Positions 26,326 through 35,320 are shown, numbered from the stretch's first letter. The stretch: DNA of 39,414 bases from Candidatus Nanopelagicales bacterium (GCA_023260395.1 JALQVI010000009.1:1-39414); one strand, 5' to 3'. Numbers and translations are program-made. The notes: a model not told the origin generated them from the letters alone.

Positions 26326-27102
26326 TTAAGAGCCAAAGCGGCGATGACGAGCCGCATATGAACGAAGCGCACGCAAGAAATCAATCTTGCGGAAATTTGG
26401 CCAATACGCTTCGCAGAAATAAAACTCTGAATGAGCGCTTTGCCACAACAAGAAGCCGCTCAACCGCTGTTCACCGCTCGTGCGAATCACGAGGTCGGGA
26501 TCTGGTTGGCCTTTGGTGTACAAATGTGCGGCGATGTGGTCGATATCAAGATTGGCGGCAAGTTCATCCAACGTCGTACCAGCTGCTGAATGTTCTTGTA
26601 ACAAACTACGGACCGCATCGACCACTTCGCGTCGACCGCCATATCCCACTGCGATGTTCACAAGCAGTCCGTCAACATCGCCGGTATCCGCTTGTGCTTT
26701 GCGAAGCACTTCCGCGGTTTGCTCAGGTAATAAATTCAACGCGCCAACAGGATGGATGACCCATTGCTTTGACTCAGCTAAATCGCGAACAGTGTCTTCG
26801 ATAATGCCAAGTAGTGGCTTGAGTTCATTTTCAGGTCGAGAAAGGTTGTCGGTTGATAACAGCCACAAAGTGACGACTTCAACTCCAACTTCTTCACACC
26901 AGCCGAGAAATTCGCGAATCTTGACGCCGCCGGCGCGATGCCCGTGTGAAGTCGATGCACCTTGATCGGCGGCCCATCGACGATTGCCGTCCAAAATGAC
27001 GCCAACATGACGGGGGAGTTCTTCACGGGGCAAATGTGATTCAAGGCGATGGCCGTATAAGTCATAAGCGACTTCGCCCACTAAACGCCTAAAACGACCC
27101 AC
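26326..27102 (-). CDS. uppS: Isoprenyl (cis-prenyl) diphosphate synthase, UppS family
   Basis: 258 residues from the GTG at 27102. The enzyme adds isoprene units in the cis configuration to make the polyprenyl carrier used in cell-wall synthesis. Motifs are RHVGVILDGNRRWA (31-44) with catalytic Asp38, the STDNLSRPENE segment, and the C-terminal RTSGEQRLSGFLLWQSAHSEFYF region that binds the homoallylic diphosphate. The YDLYGHRLESHLPREELPRH opening is typical of the short-chain (Z)-farnesyl-diphosphate-synthase-like branch (Rv1086 type), so a second UppS may exist elsewhere. The track ORF to 27369 is too long: its extra 89 residues are not family-like, and TACGCT stands seven bases before GTG 27102. 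Confidence 0.92.
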   Translation of the reverse strand: MGRFRRLVGEVAYDLYGHRLESHLPREELPRHVGVILDGNRRWAADQGASTSHGHRAGGVKIREFLGWCEEVGVEVVTLWLLSTDNLSRPENELKPLLGIIEDTVRDLAESKQWVIHPVGALNLLPEQTAEVLRKAQADTGDVDGLLVNIAVGYGGRREVVDAVRSLLQEHSAAGTTLDELAANLDIDHIAAHLYTKGQPDPDLVIRTSGEQRLSGFLLWQSAHSEFYFCEAYWPNFRKIDFLRALRSYAARHRRFGS

Positions 27103-27109
27103 ATCGCCA

Positions 27110-27115
27110 AGCGTA
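27110..27115 (-). promoter_or_regulatory. -10 box of a leaderless promoter for uppS
   Basis: On the minus strand TACGCT is followed by seven bases (TGGCGAT) and the GTG at 27102. It decides the start in favour of the 258-residue form. Confidence 0.55.
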
Positions 27116-27296
27116 CCTTGTGAGTTCTGGATGCGGTGGGTGTTATTGCGGCGAAGTGACCAACACAAAACCATTAGGCAAACGGGTTCTGACACACGGC
27201 GTGGCGCACCACATGCGGCTTCACACAGGCGTATTTTCACGTTAAAGAGCGGTGGGGAAGCTGCTCCCGAGAAAAACTGAAGTGTGATGTGGTCGC

Positions 27297-28604
27297 ATGA
27301 CAAATTCGGATATAAATCGATACACATTTGTGTTGGACACCAGCGTTTTGTTGGCCGACCCGGCGGCAATCTATAAGTTCGCCGAACACGAAGTTGTCAT
27401 CCCCGTAGTGGTCATCACTGAACTCGAAGCTAAGCGCCACCACCCTGAACTTGGTTTCTTTGCTCGAACTGCCTTACGCAGTTTGGATGACCTTCGCATT
27501 GAGCATGGTCGTCTTGATGCACCAATTGCAATTGGTGAACTTGGCGGAGTGTTGCTAGTCGAACTCAATCACACGAACCAAGAATCACTTCCTGCTGGAT
27601 TTCGATTGGCCGACAATGACACAAAGATTCTGGCGGTAGCTAAGAACCTCTCAAATGAAGGACGCAATGTCGTTCTAGTGAGCAAAGATTTGCCATTGCG
27701 AGTAAAAGCATCTGCGGTTGGACTTGAAGCCCAAGAGTATCGAGCAGAAACTGTGCAGTCATCCGGCTGGACAGGCATGACCGAAGTAGCCGTCTCGGTT
27801 TCGGAAATAGATGATTTGTACAGCGAAGATGTGATCGACATCGAGCAAGCCAGAAATTTGCCAGTGCATACCGGGGTAGTACTGACGAGTGAGCGCGGCA
27901 GCGCGCTAGGACGTGTGAACGCTCACGGTGATGTCCAACTTGTCCGAGGCGACCGTGATGTCTTTGGGTTGCACGGTCGGAGCGCCGAACAACGAGTTGC
28001 ATTGGACTTGTTAATGGACCCCGACATTGGGATTGTGTCACTTGGCGGACGCGCAGGAACAGGAAAGAGTGCCTTGGCATTGTGCGCTGGACTCGAATCT
28101 GTCATGGAACGTCAGTTGCATCGAAAAGTTGTGGTCTTTCGGCCACTATTCGCAGTCGGTGGGCAAGAGCTTGGCTACTTGCCGGGTTCCGAGGGCGACA
28201 AAATGTCACCGTGGGCACAAGCTGTCTTCGACACATTGTCGGCTGTGACTAGCCCAGCAGTGATCGATGAAATTATCGACCGCAACATGTTGGAAGTTTT
28301 ACCGCTAACACATATTCGCGGTCGGTCTCTTCACGATTCATTTGTGATTGTCGATGAAGCTCAGTCGTTAGAACGCAATGTACTTCTGACTGTGCTTTCT
28401 CGAATCGGTAAAGATAGTCGCGTTGTATTAACTCATGATGTTGCGCAACGTGACAATCTTCGCGTTGGTCGTCACGACGGTGTTGTCGCAGTAGTTGAGA
28501 AACTTAAAGGTCATCCGTTATTTGCTCACATTACGTTGACGCGCTCCGAACGATCTCCGATTGCCGCACTCGTTACTGAGTTATTAGAAGACATGCCCGC
28601 ATAG
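27297..28604 (+). CDS. phoH: PhoH-family ATPase with N-terminal PIN domain
   Basis: 435 residues. The PIN nuclease-like domain (1 to about 150) retains its acidic residues: Asp14 in VLDTSVLL, Glu42/Glu44 in ITELEAK, Asp106/Asp108 in ADNDTK and Asp131 in VSKD. The PhoH ATPase domain (about 225-430) has Walker A GRAGTGKS (251-258) and Walker B IVDEAQS (Asp353, Glu354). Mycobacterial PhoH2 has the same fusion and length and acts as an RNA helicase and ribonuclease. No small upstream antitoxin-like ORF is evident in the 194-nt gap to uppS. The start is ATG 27297, where only a degenerate -10 (TGATGT, six bases upstream) can be seen. Confidence 0.93.
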   Translation: MTNSDINRYTFVLDTSVLLADPAAIYKFAEHEVVIPVVVITELEAKRHHPELGFFARTALRSLDDLRIEHGRLDAPIAIGELGGVLLVELNHTNQESLPAGFRLADNDTKILAVAKNLSNEGRNVVLVSKDLPLRVKASAVGLEAQEYRAETVQSSGWTGMTEVAVSVSEIDDLYSEDVIDIEQARNLPVHTGVVLTSERGSALGRVNAHGDVQLVRGDRDVFGLHGRSAEQRVALDLLMDPDIGIVSLGGRAGTGKSALALCAGLESVMERQLHRKVVVFRPLFAVGGQELGYLPGSEGDKMSPWAQAVFDTLSAVTSPAVIDEIIDRNMLEVLPLTHIRGRSLHDSFVIVDEAQSLERNVLLTVLSRIGKDSRVVLTHDVAQRDNLRVGRHDGVVAVVEKLKGHPLFAHITLTRSERSPIAALVTELLEDMPA

Positions 28605-28621
28605 CAAAATTTCACATCGTT

Positions 28622-28627
28622 TAGAAT
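28622..28627 (+). promoter_or_regulatory. -10 box of a leaderless promoter for the secreted lysozyme-like gene
   Basis: TAGAAT, close to the ideal box, is followed by six bases (GAAGCG) and the GTG at 28634. It supports the longer signal peptide over the internal GTG at 28661. Confidence 0.6.
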
Positions 28628-28633
28628 GAAGCG

Positions 28634-29038
28634 GTGTTTTCAACGGGGAAAAATATTCGCGTGCGCGCAATTGTTGTAGCGACCGCTGTGTTATTAACAG
28701 CAGCAATGCCAACGGCACAGGCATCAGCGTCAAAAAGTGCGGCAAAGAGTTACGCAAAGTCATATATGAAACAAACCTATGGTTGGGGCGACGCGCAATA
28801 CGCATGTCTCGTACATGTTTTCAACTACGAATCACATTGGAATTACAAAGCCAAGAACGGTCGCTATTGGGGGATCCCGCAGTTGAACTCTGGATTCGTG
28901 CGTGGCCAGGGATATAGCAAGTCACAGTTCATGGCTAATTACAAAGTTCAAATTCGCGTTGGCTTGAAATACATCAAAAAGCGACATCACACTCCGTGCA
29001 ATGCATGGCACAAAATTAAAAAGCACGGCAGCTACTAG
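28634..29038 (+). CDS. Small secreted lysozyme-like (transglycosylase-type) protein
   Basis: 134 residues. A signal peptide covers about residues 1-34 (positive start, then IVVATAVLLTAAMPTAQASA). The mature part contains a lysozyme-fold core: VFNYESHWNYKAKN with a candidate catalytic glutamate, then YWGIPQLNS, similar to the E-S-x-W-N and Y-G-x-x-Q motifs of soluble lytic transglycosylases and resuscitation-promoting factors. The mature protein is rich in Lys, Tyr and His. Two cysteines (CLVHV, PCNAW) could form a disulfide. It is short for a transglycosylase, so activity is not certain. Its stop codon lies inside a strong terminator hairpin. Confidence 0.8.
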   Translation: MFSTGKNIRVRAIVVATAVLLTAAMPTAQASASKSAAKSYAKSYMKQTYGWGDAQYACLVHVFNYESHWNYKAKNGRYWGIPQLNSGFVRGQGYSKSQFMANYKVQIRVGLKYIKKRHHTPCNAWHKIKKHGSY

Positions 29039-29051
29039 CTACCGTGCTTTT
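29019..29051. terminator. Bidirectional terminator spanning the stop codon of the lysozyme-like gene
   Basis: AAAAGCACGG (29019-29028) pairs with CCGTGCTTTT (29042-29051), with a short inner AGCT/AGCT stem. The arms give U-tails in both directions, serving the convergent fumarase gene too. The TAG stop lies within the hairpin. Confidence 0.85.
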
Positions 29052-29061
29052 AGTCGAAGCG

Positions 29062-30726
29062 TTAGTTCGGCTTACCTACAGGAATAGTTAGCGCAACTGG
29101 CCGCAAAGTATCTGCAAAGAAATCATTGCCTTTGTCATCAACCACGACGAAGGCCGGGAAGTCTTCAACTTCAATTCGCCATACGGCTTCCATGCCTAAG
29201 TCTTCGAAGTCAAGAACTTCAACTTTCTTGATGTTGTCTTTGGCAAGGCGGGCCGCAGGTCCACCAATGGAGCCTAGGTAAAAACCGCCGTTGTCATTGC
29301 AGGCTTGAGTGACAGCGTTGCTGCGATTGCCTTTAGCGAGCATTACGAATGAGCCGCCCGCTTTCTGGAATCGGTCAACATAAGAGTCCATGCGACCAGC
29401 GGTTGTTGGTCCAAATGATCCCGAGGCGTAACCTTCAGGGGTCTTGGCTGGACCGGCGTAGTAAACCGGGTGGTCCTTGAGGTACTGGGGCATGTCTTCG
29501 CCGTTTTCGAGCATGGCCAAAATGCGAGCGTGTGCGATGTCGCGCGCTACTACCAATGGACCGGACAGTGAGACGCGAGTCTTCACAGGTAATGCTGAAA
29601 GTTGTTCGCGAATTTTTTCCATCGGCTGATTCAAGTCAATGGCAACGACGTTGTCTTCGAGATGTTCATCGCTGACTTCTGGCAAGAACTGCGCGGGATC
29701 TGCTTCAAGTTTTTCAACGTAGGCACCTGTGGCATCAATCTTGACGATGGCCTGTCGGTCAGCAGAACAAGACACGGCAATCGCAATCGGGCATGACGCA
29801 CCATGACGAGGCAATCGAACAACTCGAACATCGTGGCAGAAATATTTGCCACCAAACTGCGCACCAATGCCAAAGCCTTGAGTCAGTTTGAGGACTTCTT
29901 GTTCCATGTCTAGGTCGCGGAAAGCATGACCATCGGTTCCACCTTGTGTCGGTAGATCATCGAGGTACTTCGTGCTTGCATACTTAGCAACTTTGAGAGC
30001 GTATTCCGCGCTCGTACCACCTACGACGATGGCCAAGTGATACGGCGGACAAGCCGAAGTGCCGATGAGTCGAAGTTTTTCATCAAGGAAATTTCGGAAT
30101 GACTCTTCGTTGAGTACTGCTTTTGTTTCTTGATAGAGATAGCTCTTGTTTGCACTACCGCCACCTTTGGCAATAAACAACATTTCATACGTGTTTTCAT
30201 GGCCATCTTTAGTGTCTGCGTAAATCTCGATTTGGGCAGGTAAGTTGTCGCCCGTATTCTTCTCTTCCCACATAGAGACAGGGGACAGTTGGGAATAGCG
30301 CAAATTCAGTTTCTGATATGCATCAAAGATTCCGTGGCTGAGGTGTTCTTCGTCGCGACCAGTGGTCAAAATTTGCGAACCGCGCTTCGCACTGATGATG
30401 GCGGTGCCAGTGTCTTGGCACATCGGTAGAACGCCGCCGGCTGCGATGTTGGCATTCTTAATGAGGTCGAGAGCCACGAACCGATCATTTGGCGAAGCTT
30501 CGGGATCATCAATGATTCGACGCAGTTGCTCCAAGTGGTTTGTGCGAAGCATGTGACTGATGTCGTGAATCGCTTCGTAAGCAACCTTACGAAATACCTC
30601 GGGCTCAATCGTGAGAAAAGTGCGACCGTCCACAGTGGTGGTGCTTATTCCTTCGGTGGTCACTAACCGAAACTCTGGATTGTGATCGCCGCTTGGAAGG
30701 ATGTCGGTGTACTTAAACTCAGCCAT
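29062..30726 (-). CDS. fum: Fumarate hydratase, class I (iron-sulfur type)
   Basis: 554 residues, the size of FumA/FumB. It converts fumarate and malate reversibly in the TCA cycle. Three cysteines at the family positions, Cys103 (PMCQDTGTA), Cys226 (SACPPYH) and Cys312 (GASCPIAI), are expected to hold the [4Fe-4S] cluster. The C-terminal beta domain has [14 protein letters not shown] and KGNRS. Many actinobacteria use class II FumC or this class I enzyme at the same locus. The ATG at 30726 has TAGGCT six bases upstream and no ribosome site. The divergent neighbour is DUF4245; glpX, often found in between in related genomes, is absent here. Confidence 0.95.
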   Translation of the reverse strand: MAEFKYTDILPSGDHNPEFRLVTTEGISTTTVDGRTFLTIEPEVFRKVAYEAIHDISHMLRTNHLEQLRRIIDDPEASPNDRFVALDLIKNANIAAGGVLPMCQDTGTAIISAKRGSQILTTGRDEEHLSHGIFDAYQKLNLRYSQLSPVSMWEEKNTGDNLPAQIEIYADTKDGHENTYEMLFIAKGGGSANKSYLYQETKAVLNEESFRNFLDEKLRLIGTSACPPYHLAIVVGGTSAEYALKVAKYASTKYLDDLPTQGGTDGHAFRDLDMEQEVLKLTQGFGIGAQFGGKYFCHDVRVVRLPRHGASCPIAIAVSCSADRQAIVKIDATGAYVEKLEADPAQFLPEVSDEHLEDNVVAIDLNQPMEKIREQLSALPVKTRVSLSGPLVVARDIAHARILAMLENGEDMPQYLKDHPVYYAGPAKTPEGYASGSFGPTTAGRMDSYVDRFQKAGGSFVMLAKGNRSNAVTQACNDNGGFYLGSIGGPAARLAKDNIKKVEVLDFEDLGMEAVWRIEVEDFPAFVVVDDKGNDFFADTLRPVALTIPVGKPN

Positions 30727-30732
30727 ATTTCT

Positions 30733-30738
30733 AGCCTA
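30733..30738 (-). promoter_or_regulatory. -10 box of a leaderless promoter for the fumarase gene
   Basis: On the minus strand TAGGCT is followed by six bases (AGAAAT) and the ATG at 30726. Confidence 0.6.
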
Positions 30739-30797
30739 GACCTGTTCCAGAGTTACCTCATTGCGCGTTCCTCGTTCCTTCACGGCATGATTGACCC

Positions 30798-31337
30798 GTG
30801 GCCAAGAAACCTCGACACTTACAGACTGCGCGCGACATGGTTTATTCGCTTGGCGCAGTGTTTCTTGTCGTCGCCATTATTTTGACTGTCACCTGGCGTT
30901 CGCACACGCAAGCGACTCAGCCAGTGGATTACTCCGGTGCTATCGCTCAAGCAGTTGAAGCCAAAGTTTTTCCGGTACTGGTCCCAACCCCACTGGCTGC
31001 GGGCTATGTGCCGACAAGTGCGCGCTTTGAAGCTGAAACGTACGGTGCCACAGGCGATGTTCGTTGGTATCTGGGTTTTACGACGCCAGCCAAAGAGTTT
31101 GTGTCGCTATGGCAAAGTACGGGACCGATGGGCAAGATTCTTGCCGCGACCTCGAATCATGGCGATTGCTCACAAAAGCAAGTCATCAATAACGCGGAAT
31201 GGATCAAGTGTGAAAATCCAAAACCACTTGCCCGTGTTTTGGCGATGAAAAAAGATGGTGTCACCACGGTTGTTTCCGGTACGGCCTCGTTTACTGAACT
31301 TGAGGCGTTCATTAAGTCACTGCGCGTTGCGCAATAG
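30798..31337 (+). CDS. DUF4245-family membrane-anchored protein
   Basis: 179 residues. A basic start is followed by the family opening QTARDMVYSLGAVFLVVAIILTV, one membrane helix (about 13-33). The extracytoplasmic part has the DUF4245 features: PVDYSGAIAQAVEAKVFPVLVPTPL, then PTSARFEA and WYLGFTTPAKEFVSLWQS. The function is unknown. It sits between fumarase and xseB, a position kept in many actinobacteria. The GTG start has a near-consensus CATGAT six bases upstream. Nine bases separate it from xseB. Confidence 0.85.
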   Translation: MAKKPRHLQTARDMVYSLGAVFLVVAIILTVTWRSHTQATQPVDYSGAIAQAVEAKVFPVLVPTPLAAGYVPTSARFEAETYGATGDVRWYLGFTTPAKEFVSLWQSTGPMGKILAATSNHGDCSQKQVINNAEWIKCENPKPLARVLAMKKDGVTTVVSGTASFTELEAFIKSLRVAQ

Positions 31338-31340
31338 GGT
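31335..31340 (+). promoter_or_regulatory. Possible -10 box for xseB overlapping the DUF4245 stop
   Basis: TAGGGT (its TAG is the DUF4245 stop) is followed by six bases (TGAGGT) and the ATG at 31347. The GAGGT just before the ATG is too close to act as a ribosome site. Read-through from DUF4245 remains possible. Confidence 0.4.
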
Positions 31341-31346
31341 TGAGGT

Positions 31347-31550
31347 ATGGCTGAGGAACTCTCATACGAACAGGCAAAGTCCCGTCTCGAAGAAGTGATT
31401 GTGAAACTGGAAGATAAAGAACTTCCGTTGGACGACATGGTCACACTGTGGGAAGAAGGCGAAAAGCTCGCCGCAATTTGTCAGGATCGTCTTACGTCCG
31501 CGCGAGCCAGACTCGAAGCCGTCCGCCCGAGTCAGAGCGAAAGCGAATAA
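31347..31550 (+). CDS. xseB: Exodeoxyribonuclease VII small subunit
   Basis: 67 residues, the normal size for XseB, with the family pattern SYEQAKSRLEEVIVKLE followed by LPLDDMVTLWEEGEKLA and a C-terminal helix. It binds several copies per large subunit to form the exonuclease that degrades single-stranded DNA from both ends. It lies head-to-tail after DUF4245 but converges on xseA with only six bases between the stops, so the two subunits cannot be made from one mRNA. This arrangement is unusual. Confidence 0.93.
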   Translation: MAEELSYEQAKSRLEEVIVKLEDKELPLDDMVTLWEEGEKLAAICQDRLTSARARLEAVRPSQSESE

Positions 31551-31556
31551 TTTTCG

Positions 31557-32765
31557 TTAATCGACAGTTGTGGTGAATTCGCCACTGGCTACTCGCACAG
31601 TCAGTGCATCACCTGTTGCAACATCATTTGCATGTCGAACGATGACATTGTTCTTGCGCACAATCGCATAGCCACGCTCTAAAGTTCCTTGCGGTGATAG
31701 TGCCTTCAAGGTGGCCATGAATCCTTTGAGTAACGACTCTTCAACCACGATGGCGTTCGACATTCTTGTCGACATTGCTGTTCGGCGTTGCGCGATGTCG
31801 CTCATGCGCTGGTCAATTAATTCGCTTGGATGGGCCAGCGCTGGCCGCGCCCGAAGGGCAGCCAAGGTCTGTTCGGCAAATGCCAATCGTGTAGTCGCAA
31901 TCTGCCAAGCGCGCGTGCGAATATTTCGAATTTCAGAAAGTTCCTGCACGACATCCGGCACAATTCGTCGCGCCGCATCTGTTGGTGTTGAAGCACGATA
32001 GTCAGCAACGTAATCAATCAGTGGGCGATCTTCTTCGTGGCCGATCGCAGCAACAATTGGAGTGATGCACTTTGCCACGACGCGCAATAGGGACTCGTCG
32101 CTAAAAGGGAGCAAGTCTTCAAACGAGCCGCCACCACGTGCGATAACAATGACGTCAACATCGTCGATGGCATCAAGTTCGGTGAGTGAATCGCTGACTT
32201 GGCGTACGGCATTCACGCCTTGAACGTTCACTTCGCGAATCACGAATTCGACATCGGGCCAACGACGTTTGGAATTTTCCACCACATCAAACATGGCATC
32301 GCTATTTTGCCCACAAATCAGCCCAATGCGACGTGGTAAAAATGGCAGTGGCTTTTTGCGATCCTCGTTAAATAGACCTTCGGCCGCCAGCAAATTTCGC
32401 AACGCCTCAAGGCGAGCCATGAGTTCGCCCAGTCCAACTGCGCGCAGTTGCAAAACTTTGAACTGCAAAGTTCCCTTTTTCGCCCACCAGTCAGCTTTCG
32501 CCTGGATGACAACGCGAGCGCCTTGCTCGATGGGAGGACTAATTTGGCGTGCCGCGTCGGTTTGTATGTAAAGCGACAAAGTTGCATCGCGATCGATATC
32601 GCGCAATTTCATGTAGGTCAAAGCGCGAGTTTCTTTAACTTCTGAAATTTGACCTTCAATCCATGTGGAGCCAAGCCGGGCAATGTAGTCACTCATAAGT
32701 GAGCCGACTTGATGTACCGCGAAAGGAACTTCGGCGCTTGCTCCAGGCTTTGCGGTATCAGTCAT
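31557..32765 (-). CDS. xseA: Exodeoxyribonuclease VII large subunit
   Basis: 402 residues. The N-terminal OB-fold domain (about 15-110) includes WIEGQISEVKETRALTYMKL. The catalytic domain has FLPRRIGLICGQNSDA, VIVIARGGGSFEDLLPFSDE and the nuclease signature GHEEDRPLIDYVADYRASTPTDAA. A C-terminal coiled-coil region precedes the final RGYAIVR segment. It processes single-stranded DNA in repair and recombination. The ATG at 32765 has the near-consensus CAGAAT six bases upstream (32772-32777) and no ribosome site. It is divergent from ispH and convergent with xseB. Confidence 0.95.
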   Translation of the reverse strand: MTDTAKPGASAEVPFAVHQVGSLMSDYIARLGSTWIEGQISEVKETRALTYMKLRDIDRDATLSLYIQTDAARQISPPIEQGARVVIQAKADWWAKKGTLQFKVLQLRAVGLGELMARLEALRNLLAAEGLFNEDRKKPLPFLPRRIGLICGQNSDAMFDVVENSKRRWPDVEFVIREVNVQGVNAVRQVSDSLTELDAIDDVDVIVIARGGGSFEDLLPFSDESLLRVVAKCITPIVAAIGHEEDRPLIDYVADYRASTPTDAARRIVPDVVQELSEIRNIRTRAWQIATTRLAFAEQTLAALRARPALAHPSELIDQRMSDIAQRRTAMSTRMSNAIVVEESLLKGFMATLKALSPQGTLERGYAIVRKNNVIVRHANDVATGDALTVRVASGEFTTTVD

Positions 32766-32812
32766 GTCCCTATTCTGCCCTTACCCATGAAGCGCTGGAC
32801 GAATTTGCCCCC

Positions 32813-32818
32813 TACGAT
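32813..32818 (+). promoter_or_regulatory. -10 box of a leaderless promoter for ispH
   Basis: TACGAT is followed by six bases (TAAGGA) and the GTG at 32825. The AAGGAG there overlaps the start codon, so it cannot serve as a normal ribosome site. Confidence 0.6.
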
Positions 32819-32824
32819 TAAGGA

Positions 32825-33793
32825 GTGAGCGAACGTAAAGTGTTACTGGCCAAGCCGCGCGGATATTGCGCCGGCGTTGATCGCGCAGTTGAAACAGTTA
32901 AGAAGACACTCGAGACTCATGGTGCTCCGGTTTATGTCCGCAAGGAAATTGTGCACAACAAACATGTTGTCACCACGCTCGAAGAACGCGGCGTAATTTT
33001 CGTCAATGAAACAGACGAAGTTCCCGAAGGTGCAACGGTTGTTTTCAGCGCACATGGTGTTTCACCGGCAGTTCATGCCCAAGCAGCAGAGCGCAACTTA
33101 CGCACGATTGATGCCACGTGCCCATTGGTGACAAAAGTGCATTCCGAAGCTAAACGATTCGCTGCCGATGGCATGCAAATTCTTTTTATCGGCCACGAAG
33201 GCCACGAAGAAGTCGAAGGCACGATGGGTGAAGCTCCCGAGCACATGACACTTGTTGATGGTCCAGCACATGTGGTCGACATTGAAATTGATCGCAGTCG
33301 TCCAGTCGCTTGGCTATCGCAAACCACATTGTCAGTCGACGAGACTTTGGAAACCGTGGACAAGCTGCGTGAAAAGTTCCCAGAACTTATGAATCCACCA
33401 AGCGATGACATTTGTTATGCCACACAAAATCGTCAGCAAGCTGTGAAATTTATCGCCGAACGTTGCGATGTGATGATTGTGGTTGGATCTGCGAATTCCT
33501 CGAACACCGTTCGCTTGCGCGACGTTGCTCTGGAAAGCGGCGTACCACATGCCTATCGCGTTGACTTTGCCTCGGAAATTGATCCGGCGTGGATTGCTGA
33601 CGCGAAAACCATTGGTGTTACAAGCGGAGCTTCAGTGCCAGAGATTCTTGTTGATGGCGTGGTCGAATTCTTGGCACAGCACGGGGTGACCGAAGTCGAA
33701 GAAGTTGAGACGGCTCGTGAACATCTCGTGTTTGCCTTGCCACCAGAGCTTCGTCGCGATATTAAGAATTCCGCAAGCGCCGAATCGAAGTAA
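32825..33793 (+). CDS. ispH: 4-hydroxy-3-methylbut-2-enyl diphosphate reductase
   Basis: 322 residues. It is the last enzyme of the MEP isoprenoid pathway and makes IPP and DMAPP, precursors also used by the UppS in this window. The three [4Fe-4S] cysteines are Cys15 ([11 protein letters not shown]), Cys99 (DATCPLV) and Cys197 (DDICYATQ). The substrate-binding histidines are also visible: EIVHNKHV (His44), SAHGVSP (His77) and GHEGHEE (His124). The later [10 protein letters not shown] and [10 protein letters not shown] segments are standard. Its 3' end overlaps the convergent DUF6542 gene by 32 nt. Confidence 0.96.
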   Translation: MSERKVLLAKPRGYCAGVDRAVETVKKTLETHGAPVYVRKEIVHNKHVVTTLEERGVIFVNETDEVPEGATVVFSAHGVSPAVHAQAAERNLRTIDATCPLVTKVHSEAKRFAADGMQILFIGHEGHEEVEGTMGEAPEHMTLVDGPAHVVDIEIDRSRPVAWLSQTTLSVDETLETVDKLREKFPELMNPPSDDICYATQNRQQAVKFIAERCDVMIVVGSANSSNTVRLRDVALESGVPHAYRVDFASEIDPAWIADAKTIGVTSGASVPEILVDGVVEFLAQHGVTEVEEVETAREHLVFALPPELRRDIKNSASAESK

Positions 33794-34169
33794 TTATTGC
33801 TGCCAGAATGACGGCACCAATAATCCAAGCAGCATGATTGGCAAGGCCATAGGCCAGATGCAAAATCTGCTTTCGCATAAACGTGCCGCCTTGTTGTTTG
33901 CCAATCTGGCCGACTGTTTCTAGCGCGAATAGCCAAACAATTGGCGGTGCCCATACAGCAGCCATGAGATCGTTGCGACGAACATTGAGAGCGGCCACAG
34001 CGGAAACAAAAACGATGCCAAATTCTGACCATGACGTAACGGTGCCATTAACTAGGCAATCGGCGGCCATGATGACCATGAAGCACAGTGTGCTGAGCAC
34101 GAATACGCCTTGATAGGTCCAACCCTGGCTTGGGGCGGCTGGCGGTGTGACTTCCTGAATCTCGGTCAT
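33762..34169 (-). CDS. Small integral membrane protein, probably DUF6542 family
   Basis: 135 residues with about four hydrophobic helices (around residues 20-40, 48-62, 70-88 and 112-130). A short Pro-rich N-terminus precedes the first helix; the [20 protein letters not shown] segment matches the R-x-x-D-L-x-A-x-x-x-P-P pattern I associate with DUF6542. Members sit between ispH or xseA and ychF in actinobacteria, as here. No function is known. The ATG at 34169 has TAATCT seven bases upstream (34177-34182). The end overlaps ispH on the other strand. Confidence 0.75.
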   Translation of the reverse strand: MTEIQEVTPPAAPSQGWTYQGVFVLSTLCFMVIMAADCLVNGTVTSWSEFGIVFVSAVAALNVRRNDLMAAVWAPPIVWLFALETVGQIGKQQGGTFMRKQILHLAYGLANHAAWIIGAVILAAIITSIRRLRNS

Positions 34170-34176
34170 GTCCTAC

Positions 34177-34182
34177 AGATTA
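34177..34182 (-). promoter_or_regulatory. -10 box of a leaderless promoter for the DUF6542 gene
   Basis: On the minus strand TAATCT is followed by seven bases (GTAGGAC) and the ATG at 34169. It lies back to back with the ychF promoter, 21 bases away. Confidence 0.5.
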
Positions 34183-34203
34183 TCGGTATTAGTTCGTGCC
34201 TAC

Positions 34204-34209
34204 TACGCT
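34204..34209 (+). promoter_or_regulatory. -10 box of a leaderless promoter for ychF
   Basis: TACGCT is followed by eight bases and the GTG at 34218; no ribosome site is present. The spacing is the longest of the set. Confidence 0.45.
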
Positions 34210-34217
34210 TGTGAACC

Positions 34218-35291
34218 GTGGCTTTAACAATTGGAATCGTCGGTCTACCGAATGTCGGCAAGTCAACCATGTTTAATGCGTTGACCAAGAACAATGTATT
34301 GGCTGCGAACTACCCGTTCGCGACCATCGAACCAAACACGGGTGTGGTTGCAGTTCCGGATGCTCGTTTGGCGGTACTTGCCGAAATCTTTGGTTCCGAG
34401 CGCATCTTGCCAGCTACAGTCACTTTCGTTGACATCGCAGGAATTGTTCGCGGTGCTAGCGAAGGTGAAGGCCTAGGAAATAAGTTCCTCGCCAACATTC
34501 GTGAGTCAGATGCGATCTGCCAAGTAATTCGTGCGTTCAGTGATCCAGACGTCGTTCACGTCGATGGCAAAGTGTCACCTTCTGACGATATTGAAACAAT
34601 CAACACCGAACTCATTTTGGCTGATATGCAGACGTTGGAAAAAGCAATTCCACGTCTTCAAAAAGAAGCGCAAAAAGATAAGTCACGTGCTGAAATCGTT
34701 CGAGTTGCCGAAGAAGCTCAGGCTCACCTCAATGCTGGCAAGACAGTGTTTGCCTCTGGCATGGATGCCACTGAAATTCGCGAGCTCTTCTTGCTCACTG
34801 CAAAGCCTTTCATTTACGTTTTCAATCTTGACGAGGATGAAATGGTTAACGATGGTCTGAAGAAGGAACTCAGCGCGCTAGTCGCACCAGCCGAGGCTGT
34901 ATTCATGAATGCCAAACTCGAAGCTGAACTGAGCGAACTTGATGATGCTGAAGCTTTGGAACTTTTGCAGTCGGTTGGACAGCAGGAGAGTGGCATTTCT
35001 GTTCTCACGCGCGTAGGTTTCGACACTCTTGGACTTCAGACTTACCTCACGGCAGGTCCAAAGGAATCGCGTGCGTGGACCATTAATAAAGGCGCGACAG
35101 CCCCTGAAGCTGCTGGTGTGATTCACACCGATTTTCAAAAGGGTTTCATCAAGGCTGAAGTGATTGGCTTTGATGATCTTGTTGAATGCGGTTCGGTTGC
35201 CGAAGCCAAATCAAAGGGCAAAGCGCGCATCGAAGGCAAGGACTATGTCATGGTCGATGGTGACGTAGTGGAATTCCGATTTAACGTTTGA
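34218..35291 (+). CDS. ychF: Redox-regulated ATPase YchF (Obg-family)
   Basis: 357 residues. The P-loop is GLPNVGKST (near residue 8), the switch region contains FVDIAGIVRGASEGEGLGNKFL, and the usual NKxD is replaced by NLDE, the change that makes YchF prefer ATP over GTP. A coiled-coil segment follows the P-loop half, and the C-terminal TGS-like domain includes HTDFQKGFIKAEVI and YVMVDGDVVEFRFNV. YchF binds ribosomes and takes part in stress responses and translation fidelity. Length and order match other actinobacteria. Confidence 0.96.
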   Translation: MALTIGIVGLPNVGKSTMFNALTKNNVLAANYPFATIEPNTGVVAVPDARLAVLAEIFGSERILPATVTFVDIAGIVRGASEGEGLGNKFLANIRESDAICQVIRAFSDPDVVHVDGKVSPSDDIETINTELILADMQTLEKAIPRLQKEAQKDKSRAEIVRVAEEAQAHLNAGKTVFASGMDATEIRELFLLTAKPFIYVFNLDEDEMVNDGLKKELSALVAPAEAVFMNAKLEAELSELDDAEALELLQSVGQQESGISVLTRVGFDTLGLQTYLTAGPKESRAWTINKGATAPEAAGVIHTDFQKGFIKAEVIGFDDLVECGSVAEAKSKGKARIEGKDYVMVDGDVVEFRFNV

Positions 35292-35308
35292 TAACAAGTC
35301 TGAAAAAG

Positions 35309-35314
35309 TAAGGT
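35309..35314 (+). promoter_or_regulatory. Possible -10 box for the SRPBCC gene
   Basis: TAAGGT is followed by six bases (AAATCC) and the GTG at 35321. The AAGG within it could instead be a weak ribosome site for an mRNA continuing from ychF. Confidence 0.4.
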
Positions 35315-35320
35315 AAATCC

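Noticed and set aside
27103-27369. N-terminal extension of the uppS ORF
   Set aside because: The extension runs into phoH and is not similar to cis-prenyltransferases; GTG 27102 has a well-placed -10 box.
33553-34032. 159-residue minus-strand ORF across ispH and the DUF6542 gene
   Set aside because: Frame shadow; the DUF6542 frame has coherent membrane helices and a promoter.
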